From positions 1-37,143 of the forward strand of contig CAJNOQ010001024.1 in assembly GCA_905250885.1 (NCBI GenBank): 37,143 nucleotides of DNA, given 5' to 3'. A program made the translations under genes and the position numbers. The DNA is from Didymodactylos carnosus. Taxonomy: Eukaryota; Rotifera; Eurotatoria; Philodinida; Philodinidae. Numbering within the stretch: position 1 is the stretch's first letter; each line of letters opens with the position of its first letter. Below, piece after piece: positions 23,190-32,505 of this stretch. The notes beneath the pieces were generated by a model. It made no database searches. It worked only from the letters and a program-made list of their open reading frames with translations, and had not been told where the DNA came from.

Positions 23190-23312
23190 GCGACATCTTC
23201 AAAAACCATGGTTGAGGCACTATGAACATTTTTCTCGAAGGGTTATCAATAGGCTTGGGACTATCAGAAATGTATGAAAACATAGCTTATCAACTAATAT
23301 GCTGAGTCTCAT

Positions 23313-23921
23313 GGCAATGTCTGCTTTTAGAAAAAGGTTTTAGAATCTAGCGAAACCTAAGTTTTATAAAAACTAGTCTTTTCCGGCTGTTTTCAGCTGC
23401 ACTGTAAAAAAAAATGCGACTTCTAGGACGACATGGAAGTCGGTTCCCGTTTAGTTGCACAATTGCGCCTATTTTGAAGACACATCATGCGATGTGACTA
23501 CCTGTAGTGGTCACATCCATCCGTCTACTCCTAAGTCGCATGGAAGACACTGAAGTCGGTTCCCATTTAGCCGTATTTTAGCGACTCTTTTAAAGTCGCT
23601 TTAGGATGTACAGTATCTGAACTACTTTATATTCTACGTATAAAAAAATCTTCAAAAGAGAATCTAGAGAACTCTGTGGTTTTCTGCAAAGGCTGCTAGA
23701 AAACTGTTTAACAAATATTGCTCTTTAGAATTACTCGCTTCCATAATGACATTTAACGGACAAAACTAACCACATCCTAAAGTTTTCAACTGGTTCTGAT
23801 GTATTTTAAGTGAGTTATGAATTTTTTAATATTAGTTGAAAATAGACGGAAAATACTAGGTTTTTTGTAAAACTTAGGTTTTGCTAGATTCTAAAATCTT
23901 TTTCAAAAACCGGACATTGCC
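23313..23921. mobile_element. 609-bp inverted-repeat element inserted in a foldback arm
   Basis: The ends read GGCAATGTC (left) and GACATTGCC (right). The inverted repeats extend about 65 bp (23313-23378 and 23857-23921), with blocks ttttagaatctagc and aaacctaagtttta. The unit interrupts the left arm of the larger palindrome, while the right arm is continuous there, which dates it as younger than the host element. A smaller element lies in its spacer. Confidence 0.65.
23401..23614. mobile_element. 214-bp MITE-like element
   Basis: The ends ACTGTA (23401) and TACAGT (23614) are inverted, followed inward by GCGACTT and AAGTCGC. An internal direct repeat, gaagtcggttccc, appears near 23436 and 23550 with similar flanks, and GCGACT/AGTCGC words recur at both ends. 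There is no coding capacity. It would be the innermost layer of the nested set. Confidence 0.5.
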
Positions 23922-23926
23922 ATCGG

Positions 23927-24324
23927 GCATGCACCGAGTAATTGACTAAGGATTTTTATATTTTTTCAAAAATCTGGGGTTTCGTAAGTTGCTTCGTTGA
24001 AAATTTTCTGACTTAGTAAGAATATAGAGCAAACATTTCTCCACAAAATGAGAGGTTAGACAACTCTGTGTGCTTTGCTTTGAGATTTCAGCAGCCATAT
24101 CCCATAAAGAACTAACTGAATACTCGTCGAGTACTCGTTTACTACTCGATTATGTATTCTTGAGGTATCGCTACCAAAACCTTAAAAGCTGTACAACCTC
24201 TCATTTTGTAGAGAAATGTTTGCTCTATATTCTTACCGAGTCAGAAAATTTTTAACGAAGCAACTTACGAACGCCAGGTTTATGAAAAAACATAACATCC
24301 TTAGTCAGTTACTCGGTGCATGCC
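23927..24324. repeat. Inner palindrome of the composite foldback element
   Basis: Arms 23927-24057 and 24195-24324 pair with constant register (sum about 48251) at roughly 85%. Blocks include ggcatgcaccgag, gtaagttgcttcgtt, atatagagcaaacatttct and caaaatgagaggtt. The spacer is 137 bp. Probably the inner portion of the same element as 23190-23312/24325-24463. Confidence 0.8.
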
Positions 24325-24463
24325 TAATTGCCACGAGATTCAGCATAGTTGATAAGCTATGTTTTCATACATTTCTGATAGTCCCAAACCTATTGATAAA
24401 GGAATCCTAGCCCTTCGGGAAAAATGTTCGTAGCGCCTCAGCCATGGTTTTTGAAGATGTCGC

Positions 24464-25050
24464 CGGCTATGACAGACGCTACACGCCGAAGAGGATCAGC
24501 GTTTTTACCACAGAAGTGATCAACAGTTATATATATACCTTTTCATACCAGTTCCATGCATGAGCACATCTCTCTATGTAAAATTCGAACCGAAAATATT
24601 TCCTAAGAATAAAGTGTCTCAAGATTTTTTCCAAAAAACAGGTGTTATCATACGTTTTTTCATGTTTTCTACGCGTAAATGTTATTCTGTGATGTTCTCT
24701 ACACATTTATACAAATCTAAACTCTGCATCTGCCATGATTATACTTGGTTTTCTTTTAGTTTTATATAGCTCGGGTTACCTCAGAAATGAATGGAACGAT
24801 AGGTTATCGTCTATTTTGCATTAAAATTTATTTGAAAAAAACTGAGAAAACCTAGCACGTAAGGCCCTTATCAGAAAAATAATATTATCTTAACTTTTGG
24901 GTGTACGCACGAGTGTATTTATACACCTATCAAATAAAAAGTTGTCGTTTTCTGCCAGTGGAAATTAAAAATTGTTTTCATTTTTTTTCCTCGCACGGCA
25001 AAATAAACTTTTCTTACATCCCCCAGAAAAATTTTTGCATGCGCGAAGCA
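24464..25050. other. Intergenic, nothing recognised
   Basis: No open frame with a domain and no inverted repeat comparable to its neighbours. Low-complexity AT-rich stretches only. Confidence 0.35.
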
Positions 25051-25524
25051 TTAAAATTTTTTTACACTCCCAAAATTGACCTCCTGTTTACGGCACTGGC
25101 TTTCGAAAGAAAAAGGATAACCAAAACTAAAACCGTTCAGTTGAAACGACAGGTCTGAAATGACTACCTCGAAAAGGAATATAGCACCATATACCGTCAC
25201 AATCTTTTTGGGGATGTTATGAAATGGTTTTACAATAAAAAAAATGAAATCTGACGTGGTTTTATGGTTAAAGGGATATAGCAGGCAACGACCGCACGTC
25301 TCAGTCTTACTTAAGCTATATCTCCCAATCTTCTCTAAAATAAGCTCAAACCATTTCTTTTCACAAGGTTTTCCAACAATCTCTAGATGATGTCTCCGAT
25401 GGAAAACAAAGATATTCACTTTTCTAACCGTTCTTAGTCTCCGGTGAATCCCCGAAATAACGTGAAATCCCTTGGAAGTTCTCGAGGATTCCCTGTAAAA
25501 TTCTGTTGACTCCCCGATTTTCAC
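25051..25524 (-). other. Unassigned 157-codon open frame overlapping a degenerate palindrome
   Basis: A minus-strand frame of 157 codons, long for this composition, has no recognised domain and no codon signature clearly unlike noise. A degenerate inverted repeat lies across it: gaaatggttt...gggatatagc (about 25221-25282) pairs with gctatatctccc...aaaccatttc (about 25314-25357), possibly extending to 25190 and 25390. I favour repeat-derived sequence over a host gene. Confidence 0.25.
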
Positions 25525-26045
25525 GCAGTGGAGAGAAATAATGAAATTCCTACAGAGTCACCCATGACTCTGCAGGGATTTTTTAGGAAGAATGTACAAC
25601 ATATCCATCGTTTGCTTTTACGGCTGAAGAAGTATATAAAATGTGAAAATTCAAACAGAAACATCTCCTTTTTTAGATAAGTGTAGCGGCTTCCGCCTGA
25701 AACTCGTCGGCGTTAACTCGTCGTTTCGACGTTAGTTACCTTTTCAGCCGGGTGAGTCGTCCACTGGGCGAGGTTCACTGAGATGGCTCAGACGAGAAAG
25801 AATTTGGGGGAGAAAGTGGAAGTTATTCTTACAAAAACTAAATTTCAATATGATAAAAAATGGATGAAAAGAAACCTAAATTACGCTTAAAATTGAGCAC
25901 AGGAGTCAAATTCAGCATCTATTTGTTTTTGGGAACTCCCTGAGAAATCCCTAGGGACTCCCTGGAGAGTCTGTTAGATGATTCCTTGGGGATTTTTCCA
26001 GGAAAAGTGGACTAGGGCAGAGATCCTCCCTGGCAGAAAAATGTC
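25525..26045. repeat. Unclassified repeat with recurring TCCCT/AGGGA words
   Basis: GC content is higher here than in neighbouring spacers. Words such as gaaatccc, actccct and gggatttt recur near 25440-25580 and 25930-26005 on both sides of a cg-containing core (25680-25800), hinting at old inverted ends. A small hairpin, cagagtca / tgactctg, lies at about 25555-25575. No protein was recognised. Confidence 0.35.
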
Positions 26046-26276
26046 ATGGGGCTTCACGAACTAGATCGGGATTCTTCAGGCAACAATTACTCAACATTAA
26101 ATGCGACAGAAAGACATCATCTTCCGTTGAACATGTCACTGGCGAAGTTGGGTTTCCTTTACGCGTTTACGTTAGATATCATTGAAGTATACAAAGTATT
26201 TTGCTACGACTGTTTGGTTAATGCAAGGCGAAAATATGCATTTAGCTATCGAAATAGACTTCGTGGTACTCAATAA
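26046..26276 (+). CDS. Unassigned 76-residue open frame with overlapping poly(A) signal
   Basis: An ATG frame ends in TAA, with AATAAA starting in the stop codon (26275-26280). The peptide has an N-terminal Asn/Ser-rich part, one hydrophobic stretch (LAKLGFLYAFTLDII, about 31-45) and a basic C-terminus (NARRKYAFSYRNRLRGTQ). Its base composition is more gene-like than that of its flanks. It could be a small membrane protein or the last exon of a gene whose upstream part was lost to repeats. No family was recognised. Confidence 0.25.
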   Translation: MGLHELDRDSSGNNYSTLNATERHHLPLNMSLAKLGFLYAFTLDIIEVYKVFCYDCLVNARRKYAFSYRNRLRGTQ

Positions 26277-27406
26277 TAAAAACAGTAAATAACTAACACC
26301 TCTCTATCTAACAAATAATTGGACGAACTAAAGAATAATACAAAGAGAATCAAAAAAAGGTAGTTTAAAGTCTGTATTTGGTGTGGGGCGCTTTTTATTA
26401 TCTACTTTCAGTAAGAATAAAACTGTAAATATCTTCTGTGTTTAACCTCTCGCACTGGCATGCTATTGTATAAATTTTATTTATTCATTTTTGTTGAAAC
26501 AAACACGAACTACAGTTCTCGTATTACAGATTTTCAAATAAGGAGAACAAAATGTGTAATGTTGTGGTAGAGCTGTGTGTATGTACTTCCATAAGATTAC
26601 ATTGCATTATAAGATACATTACATTATAAGATTAGATTGTGGAATCACATACAGTGGCTAAACTTGGCAAAAATAGGATAGAAAAATACACGCTAATAAC
26701 TAGCTAAAATCAATGATATTTATAATTAGTTACCTCAAAATAATATTCGTTCAATATACTGGATATTGCTCAATAATTATTTGTTATTATATACGTTATT
26801 CGCTGAAGACTAATAGAACCTTCACCTCTCCAGGCAAATTTTTAGATCCAAGAGTTGTTTATCAAGAAAGGATGTGCGTTACTTTAGTGCCATCTTTTTT
26901 TCATTCTCTTTCCTCTGACTTCTTCGCTTATGCAACAACATCGTTCTAATTTATTGTCGGAACAAAGAGAGATGTACTTACATGTACATCCTATATCATC
27001 ATCAGTTAATGATATAAAATAAATTTAGAAAGAACTGTTCGCTATCCTCTACATAAACGACCTGTAGCGGATCGGACTTCTTCCTGTTCTCTTAATAGAA
27101 CGCATTTTTATATAATATGCTCTGAAGAAAAGAGAACAAACGTAACAAATACAGATAACAGAGAACCCAAAATAAATGAAAGAAAATACTATGTAAGAAA
27201 AAAAACAGAACAGTTCTGTACCGTCTTCTGCTCTTCTTGGTATATCAGCTGATTAGAGTTTTCTCTATAGTTCTAGAGGTACAATATATATTCTTATCTT
27301 CAAACACGTTATTATTTTATTATATAGGAGATCAGTTTCTGCTCCGCAAAGGAAATATTGGTGGCTTAGATTGTCTAATAAGGGTAAAATTGTACATCTG
27401 AGGATT
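26277..27406. other. Intergenic region before the claudin-like gene 3' end
   Basis: No supported gene. A short tandem repeat, ataaga(t)tacatt(g/a)catt, occurs 2-3 times at about 26591-26635. The frame at 26713-26949 is hydrophobic AT-rich noise. Confidence 0.4.
27316..27321 (-). terminator. Candidate poly(A) signal of the claudin-like gene
   Basis: AATAAA on the minus strand, 86 nt beyond the predicted stop at 27407. This distance suits a short 3'UTR; chance occurrence cannot be excluded. Confidence 0.4.
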
Positions 27407-30400
27407 TTATAATTTTCGCCATGTCCATGCTTCATTAATTGACTAAAAAAATAACAGACATATTAAATAACATTCTAAAAGATTCTTTACGAAAATATCG
27501 CACAGTAACGGTAACACTTGACTGATACTATCACTAGTGACAATTTCATAGAATCTGAGAATGAAAAACTTGTACAAGTTAAGTGATATAGATGGGACAT
27601 ATTTTCTTTCTATACTTATTTTTCTTGTTCGAATATACAGTGAGTTCGCATGGTACAGAAGGAAGCTACTACTGACATTCTGTTTCAAATTTAGCAAAAA
27701 CAGCAGGTATAGTTGTTCTATAGTGCTTATTTTGATAAAATCTCTTAAAATACAAGAAAATAGTTGATTATGGCATACTTTGTTTTGATCTCTCCTTCTG
27801 GCTGGTACACCCACTTGTTGTTGTGTTTGTTGTATTGTATTTTCTTCATCTTCGGATGTTATTTCTATAATTTGTTCAGTATTTGTTTGTGAATACGCAT
27901 ACATACCTCTTGAAGGATTAACAGCCGTTGTTACGTAGGGTGTCGCTGGTGGACCCGTAGTTATTGCTATTTGCTGACCATTTGAAGGAATCATAGATGA
28001 ATTATTCGTACGATACGATATAGCATAAACGGGTTGTTGAGTTTGTCCACAATTAGTGAGTTGAATTGGATTTCCATTCATCAATAATGGACCGTTTGTC
28101 AATGCGGGATAAGTAAGAACATTGCCTTTTGCCTAAAATTATTAATATGGTCCATATGTTCCCCTTACGTAACTTGGTTTGAATGGTACGTGAATAGGTC
28201 ATACCTCTGTTAAAATTCTTGATTGAGGAATTGTCTGTGCTATTTCTTCGATGTATTGGGTTGGTTGTTTCTGATTTGATGCTTGAATAACGTAAGGCAT
28301 CGGTGGCTGTTGTTGTTGAGCTGTTGTGTTATGTGAAGATTGCGCTTGTTGCTGTTGCGGTTGATAATAGGGTATGGGAATAGGAATGTATTGAGGACGA
28401 TTATGGTTATTTCCATTGTTGTTATTTTCACGTGGACTATGTGATCTCGAACGATGAGTAGAATGACGACGAGATCGAGACCGTTTTCTTGACCGATTAA
28501 TTTTTGGAATTTCTTCAAGATCAGAATTCTATTTAAAAAAATGCAAATATTTTTAAAGTATCATTAACGCAATTTGGTTAATCAATAAATCTACCTCAGT
28601 CATGTAATGCCGATGATGATTCAAATCGAGCTAAAATACAAGAATAGTCAAGAGTTCAGACTGATTTCAGAAGTGTTTTCGACATACATTAAACATAAGA
28701 TTTGCATTAGGACTTGGCGGTCGAGAATAACCATATAGTCCACGATGGAATGCTGGATTAATAGCACCATTTAATTGTGGCACATAACTCGGTGGTGGAT
28801 AGCTTGGCAAAGCACCAGGTTGATAACACGTATCAGGATATTGATGGGGGAGCATTAGCGGCTTTGCTTGAACTAATTGTTGCTGTTGATGTTTGAGAGC
28901 AGTCATATTACTTTAAGAAAATATGTAGAAAATACAGATAAAACAACCAAACAAATAGTCTTTATTTTACCTATCCGATGGTGTTTTAAGTACACTGCCA
29001 AATTTATCCGCACTATGATTTAATATCCCAGTTACTTTCATGCTCCTATAATCATACCAATTTAAAATAGCAGCAACAACAAAACATAGTGCAGCTATAA
29101 ATGAGAATATTAAACATGGTATCATTAGCCACATGCCATATCGACGTGAATTTGAATTTGTATGGAATCGTTCGGTAAATGCTAACGATTCTGTAGCAAA
29201 TACAGTGACACCGATTATTACAAACGCAACTAAAGAGATGGATAAACTAAACATTGGTGCGATGGTCTATGTGTGCATGAAAGACAGATACTCACAGCAT
29301 AAAAATGAAAATAGAGCAGCAAACAACGCACTCGCATTAAATACTTTACGAGAGGTAAAAGCGATGCATGCTGCTAATAATGATACTGTTCCTAATATTA
29401 GACCAATTGGAATTAGAGATTGAGTAACACGTACAAAACCTGTGAAAAAAAAGTTTTATCATAATGTTGTAATACATCGATCTTGAAAAAATTTGTAATG
29501 CATCCATCGACTAAAGCTTCGTATATTGTAATTCACATAACTAATAGCTTAAACGACGTCTATATCCTTCTATGGACACCAATCGCGCAATAAAGTAAAT
29601 TGTAAATCTGTTCAAATACTACATATTATGGTTTTTCCACATCGGTTACATAAAAATTATCGATAAACGTCAAAAATTAATATCATTCACCCTTGTATTA
29701 GACAAATTCTCTAGTACATGTGACCTGATTCTTAACAAATAAATTGTTGAACGTATTGTAGAATGTAAAAATCTGGAAAAACTATCATTTTTTCACATGA
29801 TTACAAAATGGTCCGACAGTAACATATGTTAAACTGTGTTTTACAAAGGCGTCAAATTATTATCATAGATGGATTAGACTAACTATTAATCATATAAACT
29901 ACAAGAGAAAAAGTTTGAAAGATTTTTCAAAATGAATTTTAAAAAGGTTGTAAACTTTTTAAAACTCAATTGAATGATTTAAATAAAGAGCACCTTTTTT
30001 TTAACGGATTTGCTGGGAATAGTTATTCAAATTTTAAATAAAAAGTTTAAAAAAAGTCAGTGGAGACTCCTCGTTCGTATATAAAATACATTATTCATTA
30101 TATTAAAATACATATTTTCTAGAGTGAAATATGCTCTTTTGTATTAGATGATCGAGAAAGTTTTAAAATTTGGATTGAATGCGACTCTCTAAGTTTTAAA
30201 AGATTTCACAAAAGAATTTCTATAAACCTGTTGATTATTTTGTTTGATATCAATGCAAAAGTTTTTTATCATCACTTCAAAATACATTGATGTAGTTCAG
30301 GTTTTTATGGTCTTTCGAATGGTGGACTCAAAAAATGTCCTGGTACAAATATGTAAAACGTTTTTTTGAGTTTTAAAAGTTGACAACTTTTAATTGAAAA

Positions 30401-31004
30401 TTCATTTTGAAAAATCTTTCAAACTTTTTCTCTTGTTGTAGTTTATATGGTTAATAGTTAGTCTAATCCATCTATGATAATAATTTGACGCCTTTGTAAA
30501 ACACAGTTTAACATATGTTACTGTCGGACCATTTTGTGATCATGTGAAAAAATGATAGTTTTTCCAGATTTTTACATTCTACAATACGTTCAACAATTTA
30601 TTTGTTAAGAATCAGGTCACATGTACTAGAGAATTTGTCTAATACAAGGGTGAATGATATTAATTTTTGACATTTATCGATAATTTTTATGTAACCGATG
30701 TGGAAAAACCATAATATGTAGTATTTGAACTATTTTAGAATTCACGGTACTTGTGAAACTTACTTGGTGCATTTCCGTTCCACGATGAACAGTCATAATC
30801 ATTTAATCGCGTATTGAATGTACAATTATTCCAAAGTCCAAATTTTCTCATATCATCTGATGCACCTTGATTCAAATTTTTACTTTCATGATATTGAAGC
30901 CAATCAGGTACGGCCAACGAAATCCATCCCAAAACTAAACCGAATATTAGAAGGCCTAATCCAATTGATAACCACACACGTGGAGGAATTATACATCGAT
31001 ACAT
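27407..31004 (-). CDS. Claudin/PMP22-like four-helix membrane protein with long Q/P-rich tail
   Basis: Eight exons on the minus strand: 30764-31004, 29292-29439, 28971-29246, 28688-28910, 28595-28630, 28205-28528, 27779-28132 and 27407-27442, giving 545 residues in consistent phase. Helices lie at about 11-32, 88-108, 119-146 and 168-190. Loop 1 has the family signature: W35, GLW (56-58), Cys61 and Cys72. The large cytosolic tail (about 200-545) holds a poly-Q run, PPxY (261-264, in YPPPSY), an Arg/Ser-rich block (RSRKRSRSRRHS), Asn/Gln/Pro-rich stretches and an acidic cluster (ITSEDEE). The PPxY suggests binding of WW-domain proteins such as Nedd4-type ligases. The 45-nt intron 2 and the 36-nt terminal exon are the least certain parts; a 49-nt alternative using GTGAGT would break the frame. 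The exact family member is not assigned. Confidence 0.8.
29610..30730. repeat. Large intronic inverted repeat, arms about 330-360 bp
   Basis: Left arm 29610-29970 is the reverse complement of right arm about 30362-30730, at roughly 95% over the outer 330 bp with about 3 nt of indel. A less perfect inner part and a spacer of about 390 bp follow. The whole unit lies in intron 1 of the claudin-like gene (29440-30763); its right edge is 33 bp from the donor. In pre-mRNA it would fold into a long double-stranded hairpin. No coding content in arms or spacer. Confidence 0.93.
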
Positions 31005-32505
31005 TTTTATTAACTAATTAATATTGTCTGATAACATAGAATATTTATAGTAAAATAATAAGTCATTATATATTTTTAATATAATACGTGAGAAACAAAA
31101 ACACAAATTGACTTTTCTTCTCCTTCTTTTGTATTATATCAAATTTCAAAATATTAATATAATGTAAATAATACCAACGAGCTTGAGGTGAGACGACAAC
31201 GGCGATAGATGACCCTCATAAAAGGCGATGAAAGATTTATGTCTCATATTTTTCTCATCATATTTTGTTTTGTTTGCAATACATCAACGAATTTTGAAGA
31301 CAACTAGACGACAACGAGTAATAATTATTTGATAGATCACGATGCGATGTGATGTATGCGTATTTATAACTTTTTATTTGTCACTAATTTTAGTTTTTGA
31401 TTCAACAGTGAATAAAAATAGGCAAAAAATTATTGAAGTCTAATGCACACACACACGCACGCACACACAGAAAGGTAGAAAAGCATAGAGAAACAAAAGA
31501 TGTTGAATAGATATTGTCAAATAACAAACAATTAAAATTTGATGGACAATAGACTATGAGTTTCTTAGCTTGCGGCAACAACCATCATCATTATCATCAC
31601 CGTTGTTGCTCGATATCGAGCGTATATATTAAGTGTTGTATCCTCAAAAAGTTGTAGGACATATTATTTACTATAACAAGAAAACGAAAAAAGAAATATA
31701 AAACATCAGATGTCGTTGGACAGTCATCAATTTTCATGTTCTATGATGCAAAGCACATACAGAATGAACGTGATCATGTTCACTGAACCGTTTATAGTTC
31801 TAATTCAACTGATATAACGGTGAATTAATAGGGCGGACTCATAAAAAATATTGTTTTCTTTTCTATTCTTATCATATAAAATTGTTCAATATGTGTTATT
31901 CTTTCTAGTGTTCATATTATCATTCATCGAAGTATTTAGTTATAGTTTCCGAAAGTAGTAATTAAAAATGAATATATACACTAAATGTAAAAAAGTGACA
32001 AATTTTCTTTCATCATTTACTAGTAGATGTTGGTAAACTCCCCCACCCATTGTCTTCATCATATTCTTCCTTTTATGCAATGTGATATAGTTCAGTTTTT
32101 TTTTTAACAAATTGACATAATTTAGCGAATCCTTTGTACACAGTTGATATAAACAGTTTTACAATATTGAGAAACTGGACGGGAACATTAATACACATGT
32201 GGTGAAAATGAATCTAAATTGTCGTCTTCTTTCATAATAAACTATCATCGACAGCGAAACTGCATAATTTTTTGTTAAGTGGAAACTTTTCAAATTGTAA
32301 CATACACAATTAAACATAGAGCCTCTATGTTACTATTTGAAAATTAGGCCCCTACTACAAATAAATTTTGACTTGATGAATGAAAAAAATTCAACGTTAT
32401 AGAGTAAAAAATAAAAATATCACACAAAATATTTACTGACATTAAAATAAGCCAATACAGAGATAAAAGAGAACAATGATATACGAAATGAAATCCTTGA
32501 ATGTT
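31005..32505. other. Intergenic: claudin-like promoter side and SPATA7 3' side
   Basis: About 1.5 kb of AT-rich DNA without an open frame of note. It should hold the upstream control region of the claudin-like gene and the SPATA7 3'UTR. A (CA)n-type microsatellite lies inside. Confidence 0.4.
31446..31469. repeat. CA-dinucleotide microsatellite
   Basis: A (CA)n tract with two CG interruptions, about 24 bp. Confidence 0.85.

Larger units (their letters stand above)
23190..24463. repeat. Composite nested foldback element (outer layer)
   Basis: The outer left arm (23190-23312) pairs with the outer right arm (24325-24463), starting gcgacatcttcaaaaacc and its complement and including catagcttatcaact. 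The pairing then continues in a second block, 23927-24057 with 24195-24324. Together these form one long palindrome of about 260-bp arms, whose left arm is split by a 609-bp insertion (23313-23921). Confidence 0.8.

Noticed and set aside
29267..29295. 29-nt intron in the claudin-like gene (GTGAGT to CATAG)
   Set aside because: Too short and breaks frame; the 45-nt intron 29247-29291 keeps phase and the third helix.
29133..29423. Plus-strand frame across claudin-like exons 2-3
   Set aside because: Antisense shadow; the minus-strand reading gives membrane helices and consistent splicing.
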